Assembly (NCBI RefSeq): GCF_040954835.1
Contig: NC_090704.1
Location: 14,281,501 to 14,345,500, forward strand
Direction of reading: 5' to 3'
Origin: Lepisosteus oculatus
Lineage: Eukaryota; Chordata; Actinopteri; Semionotiformes; Lepisosteidae
Length of the DNA: 64,000 bases
Shown here: piece after piece, positions 1 through 25,167 of the stretch
Layout of the letters: each line of letters begins with the position of its first letter
How positions within the stretch are numbered: the first letter of the stretch is position 1
Translations under genes and position numbers: made by a program
Notes under the pieces: generated by a model
The model's input: only the letters and a program-made list of their open reading frames with translations
What the model was told of the DNA's origin: nothing
The model's database searches: none

Positions 1-943
1 ATATACGTGTTAAATCATTATACAGTGCATTTATGATTTTGTTAATCAGTATATTTTTATAATCACGATCTCTAGCATATTTTAAAGACATGAGAATGCT
101 TGGCCTTTTGAGGCTGAAGTGATAACTTCCTTTATGAACAGAATCAGAATTGCTTTTATTCGCCAGTACGTGTCAGGTACAGGAAGTGGCCCTGGTACTT
201 TTGGAACCTGCTCAACACAAAACCCACACAGGTGCAAAAAGAGCATTAACATTACTGACATAGTAACATTAGACAATATACAAAAGATGGGTGAGTCACA
301 ACACAGTCACAATATGTACTTACGGTATGGAACATGTAGACATTACCGCATATATGGACATGGGCACATTCACATTTTACAGTACAGTGCAAATATACGA
401 ACAATAAGCATTTTAGTATGTTCAAAACACATGGCAAGTCCAGACAATGTGCGAAAGTATGGTCTGAGGAGTAAGATGCATCTACGTAACCATGTAGGGA
501 AGACGCGCCAGTTCCTAAGCGCAAGATATACAAGATGTATGAGCTAAGCAGTTATAATAGTTCAAAGTTTTTTTTCAGCTGAAATGGGGAGCCATTGGGG
601 GAGGATGCTGGTTTAGCAAGGGTATGGCATTGGGAACAAACTGTCCAGGTGTCTGTTGGTTTTGGTTTTGATTGCCTTGAAACATTTTCCGGAAGGGAAG
701 CTTTTGAAATAAAGGATGACCAGGGTGGGAGGGATCTGCAATAATCTTGGTGGCCCGATTAACTGCTCTAGATTTATTAACAGTGGCATATTTATAACTG
801 AGAGAAACTGTAACGTAAAAAGGATTGGCAAAGAAGAAAATAGTACTAGACTATTTATATAGCACGCATTCCTGCCACTGAGTGAAAACCTCTGTGAATG
901 AACCCAAGGAACAGATGTTTTTGCATTTTTGTCTCTTGTGTAG
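1..943. other. itgb3bp intron, partial, with an unclassified repeat-like block
   Basis: No exon is recognisable here; the preceding coding exon of itgb3bp must lie to the left. On the minus strand, about 550-100, there is a block that reads like an interspersed repeat: CpG-containing, with an AATAAA-type signal near 155 followed by a short tail, somewhat like a solo LTR. No tRNA primer-binding site or coding remnant was seen. The stretch 600-830 is also more GC-rich than its surroundings and may be another old repeat. Confidence 0.35.
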
Positions 944-3900
944 CCTGTAGAGGGCAGCTGTGAGCTGGAAAGTTTCTTCTCAAGAGAGTCTGCTGACCTA
1001 CAGGCTGAACTCCACAGACACAGGGACCTGAGTGAGTATCACTTTATCAATTTTACTTTCATTTCATAACTTTAAGAAGCTAAAAATTTAATCATATGTT
1101 CATATAGTCCTTATACAAGCAATGTCAAATGTGTAATTAATGCCGTGCATATGACAGTATGATGTTTCACCAAATATGACTGTATAATTGTTTTTGTTTT
1201 TTCATTTTGTAAATTAAAAACATCTCTTTTCAGTTGCCCAAATGGAAGAATATCTCAATAAGAATGGAATTCACCTGTCAAGGCTGAAAGGTACTGATCT
1301 CTTTGTGGTTTATCTTTGTTCATCCTAAATACTTTTTAAATTTTCTAAATATTACTTTATTTTCAAATGCTGCCTGCTTCCAAAAATGATCATGATTGGA
1401 AATGTTTTCAATGCTTCTTTTCTCCAGAAACTAGACACATACTTTGCACAAGTATTGATTACTCCTTAGGATGTGAAACTAAAATGTTTGATTACAGAGC
1501 TTTTATGTTTAATTGCATTCTATAAAATTGACTACAATTTTGATTTTTGCAGTGAAATAGAAAAATGTTTTTAATTTCTTTGCCAAAGTATGACATAAGT
1601 CAAATAACCATTTCTAATTAAACAACACTGTTTTTAAAAATAGCTTGCAAACATAAGAAAGTAAGGAACAGTGGCGTATATCACATACAAACATGTTTTT
1701 TTTAATCTCTGCATTTATAGCTGTTTCCAATTACACATAAAATTGACTCATTGGTTGCTGAAGGTATTTTAGGTTTCTAACCTCCAGGGGTAATAATGGC
1801 CTTAAGATCACAGGACAGACACACTGTTCCATTTTGCAGCTTCTAAGAATATGATAAGGGTGAGTTTAAAGGCAGCAGTCATTTTAAAACAAAACAGTTT
1901 ATATTTTTTAATTAAATATGAAATATCTTTATCAGAAATACCTACAGTAAACCACACTGAAATTGTTTAGCTGTAAAAAGATACTGAATATTGTCACAGA
2001 AAATGCTGTTGTGCACTTAGGAAATGTTTTGATATCATATCAAAAAGATAACATTTCTCATCTATTATAAATAATAAATTCAGATGAATTCTAATTTTTT
2101 TCTGACCTTTTCTTTTTTAGAAAAGTAGTTAGTAAATGAAAACTTTTTCTTAAGCTTTATTTTTTAAATGTGTTTAGATTTCAAGGCACAGGATACAGTC
2201 GAGACAAACACCCAAACCATTCAATATCAAAATACACTTTTATTTAGCACAGATATATATTTTTTACTTTTAATGTTATTTTTTTTAATGAATGTATATA
2301 ACTCTGTGTCCGGACAACAATTATTTTGAGGAAAAACAACATTTTGTTTTTACATAAATCTAGTTTAAGTCTGTTACTTGCTGCATTGGTCATTAACAAA
2401 ATTATTTCAGGCACACACTATGCCTTCAGCCAAATTATACTTGTGATTCAACCACGTAATGGAGATCTGTAGAAACTGAATGGAATGATTGTTGGAAGTT
2501 CAGTTTTGTTAGCTTTTTTAGATATGGTACTCCAAAATTGTTTTAATTAGTTACAGTCAAGAACCTTAAAATATGTGCTGTTTGTGGCTAAGTCCAGATG
2601 GAATGTCACATTTTTATCACATGGTTAAGCATGAAATTTATTTATTTTGCATAAACAACCTACTTAAAACAACAAAATACAGAACATTTTTCAGTCAATA
2701 GCCTGCATTATTAAGGAATCCGTTTATCATTTTTCCCATTACTTGGATGGAGAATAGAGCCATTGTTGCCTGGAGACTTACATTTAGAGTAAACAAATTG
2801 TTTTTCAAGGCTGTGTAAGGAAACAGTACAGTATTTGTTAAAGCGTGAAATTTGGACAGATAGTTGTAATCCAAAACCTATCATGTCTGCAAGACATTAG
2901 CTTACGCAGTGTAAAATGTTTATTTAAAATTCCTGAGAACGACTTGAACTCCTTTTACTGACTTAAGAGAGAAGTGTAACCTAACCATTTACAGTATGTT
3001 TCTAAAGCTAATATTACTGCATAAGGCCAGTGATCTGTGTGGTCTGTGATTTCCTGAAACATGCATTGTGAATGTGCTGATGCTTTTTAGACAATACTTC
3101 CTATAAGCATGATCTTATGAACAGTATGTATGAACATTTGTCACATGTAATATATGGTTACCTCACAAGTTTGTGGCATAAAGTGTATTTTTAAATAAAT
3201 CAATTTAAAAAGTCAGACTTAGGGTAGAGATGAACATTGATGACAATTGTATGGACCTTTAATCCTTTTGACAAGAACTCAGTAATATTACTGGAGGAGT
3301 TAATGAGCATATAACAGCCAGCTCTGTCCTTCAAGACATTTAAAAAAAACATCAACATGCAATAGATCTGTGTATAATTAAAGGGACTTCAGTTAGTAGA
3401 AAAGATAGTTCAAATGGGGGGGGGAAACTAAGCAACTTTTTCAATGTTTTTCTGATACTGGACTTTTCTCTATGAACTATTCAGACCTACTGTACCTAGG
3501 TAGTTGATAATAACACAGATGAAGAAGAAGAAAATAATTAGTAGAGCAGTATACCTGCAGAATACACACATCAAGTCTGTAGCTGTAACAGACAGACTTA
3601 CAGTGAACTAACTGTATGTGTTCTTTAAAAGAAGCACTTTAGGTTAACAAAAGTTTGGTAAGCATTCTAGAAAAGTCACTTTTGTGAGCAATTAGGCTTT
3701 TGGTAGATATAAATTACTGAGCTGTCCAAGCATTACAAATATCTAGGTGCCTAGTATGTGCTGATGACAACAGAATTGAAAAGAAAGACTGTAATAATTC
3801 TGAGCAAGTTTCTCTGCAGAAGGTATTGATTATTTGTGTGTGGTGAGAGATTTGGAAAATTCAATTAAAGGAGTTGTGCAAAGGTTTCATAAATTTTCAC

Positions 3901-5108
3901 CTACGGCCTGTACAGAGACATTGTTATGTGCTAAATCAATGTTGCACTTCACAATATATTTTCTTTGGAGCATAAAAATAAATAACATTTAAACAGTTCT
4001 GCTTACTACAGAAACAAATTTTATTTTCTCTGTAGGATTTTAGTCATGTGTGGTTACTGACTCATTCACATTTGCCAGCAGTTACAAATTTTATTGCAAT
4101 TTTTCCATAGGAAAATCCTATATAATATGAATTTTAAGATGACAAAATGAGGGAAAAGGGGACACATCAGCAATATAAAAATTGATCAGTTAATGGATAA
4201 GAGCATGTAGTGAGAGATTTGTATGGCAGCTTTAATAGGCTGTATTAAAGAAAGATTCCTTAAAATGTAATAAAACAAATTGGATTTTTTTCACAGTGGT
4301 TTAGCAGAGGATCAAATATCTAGTAAACCAATTACATTGGATTGAAAGAATTTACTTGTTTGGTTCATTTTTAACGATTGAACATATCTGCAATTAGTAA
4401 TTAAATATAAAACCACTTTTGAACAGGAAGGATCAGCAATTACTTTTTAATGTCAAAGAGTTATGATGCATGATTGAATACCGATAGAATAACATTAATT
4501 TTTCTGTATTTTATTTTTAAAGTTTGAAAATGAGAGGAAGCAGCCTATCTAACTCATTTGGATTTTAGTAATTAATTGATCCAAAATCTTATCCAGCAGT
4601 TTCTCGCAAGAAGACAGGATGCCTGAATAGACTTTTTCCAATCTCCTACAACCATTTGTTTAAAGATGTCTCCTTTCACTGGAGTGTTCCCATGGTCATA
4701 GCTGTCTCTAAATTCAGTATTATTCTTCAGGTTTTTGTTTAAACATTTAACCTGGAAGTCTTTTATGTAATATGACATTTGAATGCATTATGTGCTAAAT
4801 GATAAAATTGTTTTTATTAAACAAATACTGGCAGTCTGAATTTAAATTGTTCTTATAATAATAATAATAATAATAATAATAAAACTATATGTATGCATAT
4901 TGAGGCAACACTTCTAGTGGAAATGGAAATCAAAACAAACTTCCCTTGACAAATACTACGTGGAAGTTCATTTCATTGCTGCACTTCAAAACAAGAATGA
5001 TTCTAAAATCATGTTGGTATGATTTTAATGAGGGATTATTCTGATTATTTCACAGATTCTATTCAGCATGGCAGCTCCTATGATTTCCTAAAATCAGTCA
5101 TGAATTAA
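944..5108 (+). CDS. itgb3bp: itgb3bp / CENP-R, last three coding exons (5' part lies outside the window)
   Basis: Coding exons are 944-1031, 1234-1290 and 5056-5108, ending at TAA 5106-5108. The first starts after a TAG acceptor and opens PVEGSCELESFFSRESADLQ, matching human EGSRELENL. The second encodes AQMEEYLNKNGIHLSRLK, in the coiled-coil-like region. The third ends SSYDFLKSVMN, matching the human C-terminus SYEFLKAILN. Junctions are GTGAGT/CAG and GTACTG/CAG and all join in frame, each with one base of a split codon. In known relatives the product (CENP-R, also called NRIF3 or beta-3-endonexin) is a constitutive centromere protein that also co-regulates nuclear receptors and binds the integrin beta-3 tail. 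The gene converges on alg6, as in human. Exons for the N-terminal half are not in the window, so the start cannot be placed. A second possible terminal exon at 5470-5510 also stays open, but it lacks the conserved tail. Confidence 0.85.
1291..5055 (+). other. Last intron of itgb3bp
   Basis: A 3.8 kb AT-rich intron running from a GTACTG donor to a CACAG acceptor. Apart from the (TAA)n microsatellite at 4856-4882, I see no gene, RNA gene or recognisable transposon in it. The small open frame at 4572-4778 (-) has no family resemblance. Confidence 0.7.
4856..4882. repeat. (TAA)n microsatellite
   Basis: About nine uninterrupted TAA units, inside the last itgb3bp intron. Confidence 0.95.
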
Positions 5109-6870
5109 GGTAATTCTTTTGGTCATTTGCATAAGCATTCTAAACAAATACTTCTTTTTAAACTCAGTTGTTTTATCTTCGCTTTTGGCCATAATTTCCA
5201 GTAGTGATTTAATCTATGTATGTAAATGTAGGTCCAAAAAACAAATAATACCTTAAAAATGTTACTAGGTACAATATTGTTTTTTTAGTACTTTTCATAT
5301 ATATATAAATGTTTTCATATATGCTGGAAAAGGCAAGAGGCTATGATTAAAACATTGCCTCTTATTTTATTTCTGAAAATGTGCTATTTAGACTGTATAC
5401 GGGTTGGAAATGATCAAATATATTTGTGTGAGTGTGATTAATGTTTATGCCTTTCATTTTCTTTTACAGCTTACAGAACAATGAAGAGAGAACGGTGTAT
5501 TGGTTCTTAATTTAAATGTATAGTATTACATACAGTATGTATGCAAGACTGCGTCAGACAGTACAACAAGTGTCAATTTTACCAGGTCTGGAAAAACAAT
5601 CAAAATGAGGATCTTAAGTATAAAGGTTTTTAATTAGGCAGTAACTGGATTATTGAGCAATTTGAAAGGGGATGTTAGTCGTACCAAGCTGCACCAAAGT
5701 GTGTGGTAAAACGTTTTTGGAGTGCTTGTGGGGTGCAGCCGCCGGACCTATGCAACAGCTGGTCTTGCACAGAAACATTTCCTATTTCTGCCCAAGGTAG
5801 ATCATATAGCTCTCACTTTATCACCCTTAGAGGCCATCTGAAGGACAAAGCACATATATCCATAATCAAAACTAATGTTTTTATATAGCAGGCTGGAGGC
5901 ACAAAAACTCTGCCAGGCATCCCTTGTGAATGTGACAAGGCGAAAGCAAGCTGTGACGAGTCATCCCTTTAGTGACCAACGCTAACCTCTTGCCATTCAT
6001 TTACAGTGGAAAGTAAAGCTTCCTCGCTCTGCTGACATCTTTCCTCTTGAATTCCTCCTTTGCTGTGGGTCACAATTCCACGTATGCAGTTTTCCAAAGC
6101 AGTTAAGGACACTGAATCCCACTGCACTGCCCTAGTCTGTGTTCTCTGCAATTTTAAAACCCACAGAATAACTGGAGGGTAGAAGCCGATGAACGTACAT
6201 AGGCTCCTTTGTGACCTGATAACATTTATAGTTGTAATGGATTTTTTTTAATGCCAGTCGTTAACTTGCAGAAAAAATGATTGCTCATACTTTTCCCTGG
6301 TATTTTAGCTTTATGACATGTTCACAAAAGTAATTTACCACAAGGCACTGTTTTTTTTTTTAATTTTGTACAGCTGCAATCTTATGATATTAATGCATTT
6401 AGAGCATATTATTTATAAATCATTATCTAAACGTAGTGTGGGTATACTGTATCTGACAAATTCATAGTGAGCAAAAAGCAAAATTTCAGTGCTTTTGAAG
6501 AAACGATACAAATAAGGAATTGAGATGTAAATTTAAAAATAGAATATGTAGTCTTTTTCAAAACCGTAAAAACACGTCAAATGTTTTGCAGACCCAGCTG
6601 TTTTTTATATCAATAGAAAAAATGAACACCAATTGTAAAACAGTATTTTAATAAAATTGAATATTTTTTCAACAGAGAAGAATGTCCACATTATTTATGT
6701 ATCTGCTTGAACCTTAAAGCAGTTGTTCTCTGTAAATCTAATCCCTTTTGGAAGTTAAAACTCTTACCCATCATGAAAATGTTAGGCTCAGCTTATCTAA
6801 AGAATTCCCATTCTGGAGATTCTCAAACCAGGTTGGTCCTCTGCCCAGACCACATTCTTAGTAAAAGAGT
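5109..6870. other. Convergent intergenic region, itgb3bp and alg6 3' ends
   Basis: These 1.76 kb separate two genes that point at each other, so both 3' UTRs must lie here. Candidate ATTAAA-type polyadenylation hexamers occur about 240 bases after each stop: 5346-5351 on the plus strand for itgb3bp, and 6647-6652 on the minus strand for alg6. Neither is a strong canonical AATAAA, so the true ends need transcript data. No further gene is recognised. Confidence 0.5.
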
Positions 6871-18547
<11,677 letters not shown>

Positions 18548-18599
18548 TACGGGTTAAATTATTTCAAAACGTTACTTCGTCTCGATTGCAGATACAGCT

Positions 18600-18760
18600 C
18601 ATTGTACCACTACACGTCTTTCTTTCATAAAGACTTCATACACTTCCTTATTCAAAACGTCAGCATTAGGGACACAAAACACATGCCTCCTACTCCGGCG
18701 CTTAGTTATGACGTCACAGGACTGAGAGTTTGTTTTACCTGGGAAGGTGAGCTGTAAAAT
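18600..18760 (-). promoter_or_regulatory. alg6 upstream region with a CRE-like site
   Basis: A perfect TGACGTCA palindrome (CREB/ATF-type) lies at 18709-18716, about 160 bases upstream of the alg6 ATG, next to a locally CpG-richer patch (CCGGCG near 18695). No TATA box was placed. Position and motif fit a housekeeping promoter; the transcription start is unknown. Confidence 0.45.
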
Positions 18761-18879
18761 GTTGGTTCCCGTTTTAAAAAAAGTACAATAAGTAATAAAT
18801 TCCTAACTAAAAGACCGAGTACCTGGCGATGTTCAAAACTAATTAAAAAAAAAAGCTTCATGCATTTAAGTGGAAAAAG

Positions 18880-18945
18880 TAAAGGTTTATTCCATGCTGA
18901 AAAGAGAAGAAAGGAAACACAACGTTTCGGCTGTGGGGCATTTGG
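18880..18945 (+). repeat. Copy of the GGTTTATTCCATGCTG repeat family
   Basis: Contains GGTTTATTCCATGCTGAAAA followed by GAGAAGAAAGGAAACACAAC and GTTTCGGCTGTGG, the least degraded version in the window. It lies about 330 bases upstream of the alg6 start codon, in the spacer towards foxd3. Confidence 0.75.
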
Positions 18946-21900
18946 TGCATTTTAGTGGCCAGCCCAGTTAGCATCTTATTAGTTAAAGGTGTAACTTCCA
19001 CTATACAGTGTAATGATATTAATCTGTTAAATATCTGGAGAATACTTTCCTTTGTGGATCAATTGTGAGAAGTCAGAGTTGTGTTTGTACTGAACTGCAC
19101 TAAGATCATGTATTTTTATTTTTTACATAACTAGGCTACAATTTAATGGTTTACATGCTAAACATAAAATTACTTTATTTCACATCAGATATCTACCATT
19201 GTTCCAAATATGAAAAAAGTGGAAATATTATTTGATTTTTGTTTAACAAAAAGAGTGGAACTAATTTTCATAAATTCACGGTTCTCTTTAGGTCAAGTAC
19301 CGCTCGACATTGACAATTTGTATCTGTAATGCAAATACAAGGTAAGTCAATAGCTTTTTAAGACACTATACACTGTGTGATTGCAGTGTTCAAAAACGCC
19401 ATTTAAGAGCACTCATTGCAGATTCCAAGACAGCACACATTTCTTAAAACTACTGTTTGATATTATTGGTAGCATTTGATCATGTTGTTAACATATTTCA
19501 TTTTAACCCTACTTTATAATCTTACGTATAATCTTTCACGCAATTAATGAAAAGAGTTGGAATGCAGATTCTAGTTGGTATGGAGTATTCATTTGAGTGG
19601 AGAATTAAGAAGGATTTTTAAATGGAGGTGAAAAAAACGGTTTAAAAACCACCAGTTTTCTCATCGGGTAGCTCTAGGCTTATTTCTGAAAAAGAAGTTC
19701 AAGTCTGCCCCCAAGGAATAGTCGGATATATGTGTGTTCGTCCGTTCCATTGTTCTTTTCTACATGGGTCAAAAAGTTGTTGTATAAGACGTGCTCCTTT
19801 GTAGTTAATACATCAAATATTTATAAATAATAATAACCTTGGACAACCGCTGATTTGCAGCGACACTTTCATTACAACGGGAAGCCTATTAGTCATTGGA
19901 AGGTGTCCATTAGTTATTAATGCACTGTGTGCCAGCTTTACTTTGTCATTTATTGCTTCATCTCTTCCCCTTTTAAATATTCAGTAACTGCTGTATCTAC
20001 ATTTACTGTCTGTGATTTGGTCATGAAGGTGTTTTCACTTTTCGTAGATCCCACATATCTAAAGACTATTTCGTCGGCGTTAGAGGCAAAGCGTGCCTCG
20101 AAATTTCTGATCGTGACCGTAGAGTATCAACCTACTATTACTGCTGGAGTCGTGTTGTTTACCGTTACACGGTGTAATATGTTTACCTACTAGGGTTGGC
20201 TTTGTTTGAAATTACCGTTCCCTTCCAGCCTAGTAAAACCGCAGCGTACTGCATCTGAGCGATTTCGTTTCAACAAAATTTATATTATAAGCAGCAAAAG
20301 CACAGCACTTCTGTATAGCTTTTGCTCCGACGTGTCAGTAGGAAACTTATGTGTCATGAATAGAAAAACTGCATTAGTTTCGTGTTGGATGCAGTGTAGA
20401 ACCACGAATTGTTCATTTTATACTAAAAATAATTCAGCGGCGGTTAGGACTAGATGTATGCTACTTCCTCAGATTTAAGCCTCATTAAACGACATTCCCT
20501 TGACGTTGTGTACGGAGAACATACAAAAATTAAATTCGCATTTGATATTCTGATAAAGCGAGCTTCACATTTTTAATTTAAAAGTAATCTTTAGTCATTC
20601 TCACAAAGGTTGGAACTAATGTGGAGTGGGCGACCCTCAGCCTTGAAGCATTTTACTCCACGAGGGTGTGGGAATGAAGTGCTCTCGCGCTCTCTCCACC
20701 CCACCTGTGCTCAGCTGAGGAGCAGGTGCAGCACCAAAGGTCAGGCTCGAATACGACACACGTCGGTGGTCTTCAGCGGAGCAAGTTTTCCACATTATCC
20801 ATCATTCGACCTCTCGCTTCTAAACGGAGATTACATAGTGATCATTTTGTTTTGAGAATTTATTTTTGTTAATATCAAAGACAATGAAAAAAAGACAATG
20901 CATATACATATTTAAGAATGCATCAAAGTATGAGTCACATATTTGAGTAGTACTAATATTAAAATTCATATCAGTCTGCCCTTTAGTTAAAGGTATTAGC
21001 CTGCAATCCGTTGCAGGACAATATACAATATACAGTACGCACATATGCGGCACATACAGTAACGTTTACTAGGAATGAGAGTTGGCATTAGTCAAATATG
21101 ATATCTTCTGCATAAGCATCAATAACAATAACTTTATCAGTACGATTCACATCCTTAGGCTACATGCCATGTAGTTCCTGTTGTTTCAGATACCCTAACA
21201 GCCACTAGTGCCTGCTTGAAGGTTTCTGCCTCTCCGTTTTAGCGACGTCGCATTCGGATTAAAACACGCAGAATGGGTTACCTGCTGCTTTTCTACGAAA
21301 AAATAACTCGTTAATGAATAAAAATAAAACGCGCGTTTGTTGTAGGATATGGGAAATCATTTATTTCTTTTCATAGATAACACCCAATTTAACTGTAATG
21401 AATGAACTGTGCAAAAACAAATACCTGGAAATTTTGTTTCAAGTGGAAACGCTCAGAGAGGATGTTATTTCTAACCTTTTCCACATTTCCGCTTTAACTT
21501 CCCCACTCCAATCACTTTTACTTTTTAGAAGTGAAATTAACTCACCATCGATGTATTTTTTTTTTAATTCTTGCTGCTGTCTTAAACCGAGTTATTGTCA
21601 GTACGCAGTAAGGAAAATAAACATGAAACGTGAGGTTTAGTTGTTTATATATACCTGTATGTTAGCTTGTAGTTCATACCGACGTCATAGCTATATCTAC
21701 ATTCTACTAATAAACTGCATTTAAAACAGAGGGTGACACACTAAAGGTGCTCTTTATATTGATATATAGATTACTATCCCAAATTTGAGTTGAATGGCTG
21801 TTACGTGACTTCATTTTTATAAAAAGGGATCTATCAATAATCCTGCACTTGCTGAAGAGTCGACTTTTTCCCACACCAGATTTTAAATGAACTACTTGAT

Positions 21901-24743
21901 TAAAAACCCACCGAATTTAAACTATTTCACAGTGCTCCTACTCCAAAATAAAGATCTATCCCTGAAGCAACTTCGGTTCTTTATATCTCTCGCTGATCAA
22001 TTTCAACATGCCAGTTTTAAAAGACTGTTATAATGCTACGGTGGTATTTCAAAAGTTCATATCTTTTCAAGTTGTTTGAAAAGAAATTGGACACTAGTAA
22101 ACGCCACCTAGCGATGGTCTTTTGGACTGGCACAGTGGCTTCTGTTTCATTGTTAATTCTAAAAATAGGTTTAGGAGCATTAGGTAAATTGCAGAGAACA
22201 TAATGACAATTGTTCATATACATATATTCCCGTTATGTATACATTCTGCATTTTTGCATTCTGAAAAATGCAAAGAAAAGCTTATTTCTAGTAATGATCC
22301 CGATTAAGTATTTACCCGCTCGGGTTTCAGATGATTTAGTCAACTGTGACTATGGAAGTGAAATACTGGATATTTAAATGGAAATTGTAACATACAGATC
22401 AGCACAGAAAATCTGTGAAATTGTAATTTTTGATTAAATCATTTTCCTGCAGGTTTTATTCTTTATTATGCATTTTGGAAAACATAATCGTGGTGAGTTC
22501 ACGCCTATGTAAGATTGTATCATTTGTAGTTGTAATACTAAGAAACAATTCCATATGTTGCTATAATTTTAATGACGAAATTTAGGTATAGACAATATAA
22601 ACATGTGTTAAATAAAACACTAAAACGTTTACAGAAACAGGAGACTGCAAAAGTGCATCTCCTTTGTGTTTGGAAAGGTACGTTTGGATAAGAAGAAGTG
22701 GCCTTCCATCTTGATAAAATATTTTCATGAGTACGTAAACACGGCTTTTAACTCAAACAGCCAAAGAAATTAGTTGTATACCAATGTTATCGATTATCAA
22801 AATTACTTTTTCATAAATGCGTATATAAAAAATGTGAGTTTGTTGTGAAATGCACCGTGTGGCGCGTGTAAATTAATGAACCCGCACATTAATTAAGCCT
22901 AACTTACACAAAATCGGCACCCAACAAAATATATTTGATTTATATTTGATCATGTTTCTTTTGTTAAAGCTTTCTTTTAAAAGAAAATCCCGAACATGAC
23001 ATAGTACAATAAATCACTGGCGGTATGGGCAGTCTAACTGCATTGTGACAGGAAGCATTATAGCAATGCACATAGAAATGTTAACCTAATTTTAAGGAAT
23101 AAGGAATCAGTCCAGGAATGAGCCCCCTGTTATCCAGTGTCATTGAGAAGTACTGGATCAGCAGCTTCTTGAGCCTGAAAGTGAATTCAAGAAGAGACCC
23201 CTTTCTCTTTTCCCATGGGTATCAGTTAAATATAGCAGTAACCCCTGTGTGGCACAAATCATCTACCATTTGCTGTTTGTGTAGAACTGATTAGCCAGAC
23301 ACAACTGTGAAACGAAGTGTTACTTTTATAGCAGCACCGTATAAACATTTTTAGATCACTTCATTTTTTTATGTAAAAAGATACTGCAGAAACTCCCCAT
23401 TTAGAGGGCTTACTTGAGATCCCTGGTTATTCGATCTGATTTATTTTAAAAAGCTGTTGTTCCTGTCATTATACAGTGTATATATCTGTATGTGTTATTT
23501 ATACGCAGTATTCGTACTAGAACAGTACTGCAATATTGGACATTACCGGACTCTGTCTTGATTTTAGAACTGTATGCGCTACCGTAATTCTACATTAATA
23601 TTTTTACTTCTTCGTTTCAAATTATACCAAAGCTAGTTTTGAAAAAGCCATTTCTTCACCAATTTTCAGACAACATCTGAAGTCCTTTACATTCACTCAA
23701 AACTAGCATGTAAATGTAGTGTATATATGTAATAGTATGTGCATAATAACGTCTGTAATCTATACTTATATAATAACATGCAAATAATAATAACAGCATA
23801 ATAATAATGGTGATTATGTTAGGCTGTTTGATTCGCATTACACAAATTAATTTGTTCATTATAAAATGATATGCTCAGCGCCGAAGACCTGTTTTATTGT
23901 ATTCATACACTTTTCAACACTCAAATAAAACGACTTTATGTTTAGCAGACATTTTATTCGTGTAATTATTTATATATGTTTAATTTTTAAGATAGCAATA
24001 ATTTACCTATTGTAATATAATTATCACGAAATTGGAAAAAAAGTCATTTCAGATTTCGAAAATAAATACACGGTAGCTACCTTACAGTCATGGGTAATAG
24101 AAAAATAAATATTATATTCGCAGATTAAGGAATTTAGTCCATTAAACTATTTTGGTATATACAGCGCTGATTAAAATTTATATAACTTTTACAAAAGATG
24201 TATCTAGTGTATAACTTTAAATTATTTGAGCCTTTAAATTATTATGAATATTAGAACATATATTGCATTAATATTAAACACCTTTCATCTTCTGAAATAC
24301 CAGGACATTTGTTTCGGAATACGCCTCTATATATAACCCAATGCTGGTTAGAATAGAATACACTAAATCTCCAACTAAAACAAGCTAAAAACAAAAGCCG
24401 TATATATGTAATTAAATTTTTGTTTCAGTTTAATAATAACAACTGTATGTATTCGTTTTCATAGCGAGTATGCAAAACAATGTAGCAAGAGAAATACTAT
24501 AGTGATATTAAAATAATATAAGTAACCCAATTCTATATACATTTGTGCGTAAGAAGTTTTTTTTCTAAGCATGTGGGATATAATATTAAGTTATAGTTTC
24601 ATCTAAAATAAATCCGTGTGTTATAAATACTGATTAATTCCAATCATTTAGTCATCCCAACCTTTGAAAATAAAATAAAGCTAAATTTAGGAAATGCATT
24701 TATAGGGGAAAAAATACATTATGCATGTTTTTTTTTATCCAGA
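18946..24743. other. Spacer between alg6 and foxd3
   Basis: AT-rich with no convincing exon. Two patches stand out by higher CpG content, about 19650-20480 and 20600-20830; the second contains CACCTGTGCTCAGCTGAGG with E-box-type words CACCTG and CAGCTG. These could be regulatory or old repeats. The open frames at 19927-20193, 20206-20478 and 20610-20855 have no family resemblance. 21000-24700 shows nothing beyond AT-rich sequence. Confidence 0.5.
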
Positions 24744-24801
24744 TTTATTAACAAAGTTATCCAGTGTACAACACGATAGAGCTACATAGAATACATTTAT
24801 T
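24744..24801 (-). terminator. Candidate foxd3 polyadenylation signals
   Basis: On the minus strand, two canonical AATAAA hexamers occur at 24796-24801 and 24744-24749, 367-424 bases past the foxd3 stop codon. They are the first clear candidates downstream, implying a 3' UTR of roughly 0.4 kb. The choice between them needs transcript ends. Confidence 0.5.
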
Positions 24802-25167
24802 TCAGTTTTTATAAACAGACTTATTTTTCATAGAATACGAAGTGTTTTCCTGTTTTTTTGCATTATATGTATTTATAAAACAAAAAAAATGTAATTTCAA
24901 TATTACTACTGGCAGTGAACTCCCAACAATAAAAAAATGGAAGCTCGGTGAACAACAACTGTTACACAGTTCAAACAATAAAATAATTAGAAAAAAAACC
25001 AAACAAGTAAATCAGTTTCTTTGTACAAATATTTACAAATTTTACCTGTACAGAAAGCATTCCTTTTTTTTTTAACTTTTTGACAATGGCTACAGTTTTG
25101 CCGTCAAAGTCCAGTGCTTGGTATCGAACAGGTGACATATATTTCTATGTATAAAAAAATAAAGTTC

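Noticed and set aside
119..547. 142-codon plus-strand open frame as a gene
   Set aside because: It has low-complexity amino-acid make-up, no domain and an overlapping open frame on the other strand, and it lies in a repeat-like intronic block.
5470..5510. Alternative last exon for itgb3bp after a TTTTACAG acceptor
   Set aside because: It stays in frame (AYRTMKRERCIGS) but does not match the family; the exon at 5056-5108 ends SSYDFLKSVMN, which matches the conserved C-terminus.
5600..5890. Possible Tc1-like transposase relic (IIEQFERG, VVKRFWSACG phrases)
   Set aside because: The resemblance to the helix-turn-helix part of Tc1 transposases is weak, broken by a stop, and no terminal repeats are seen.
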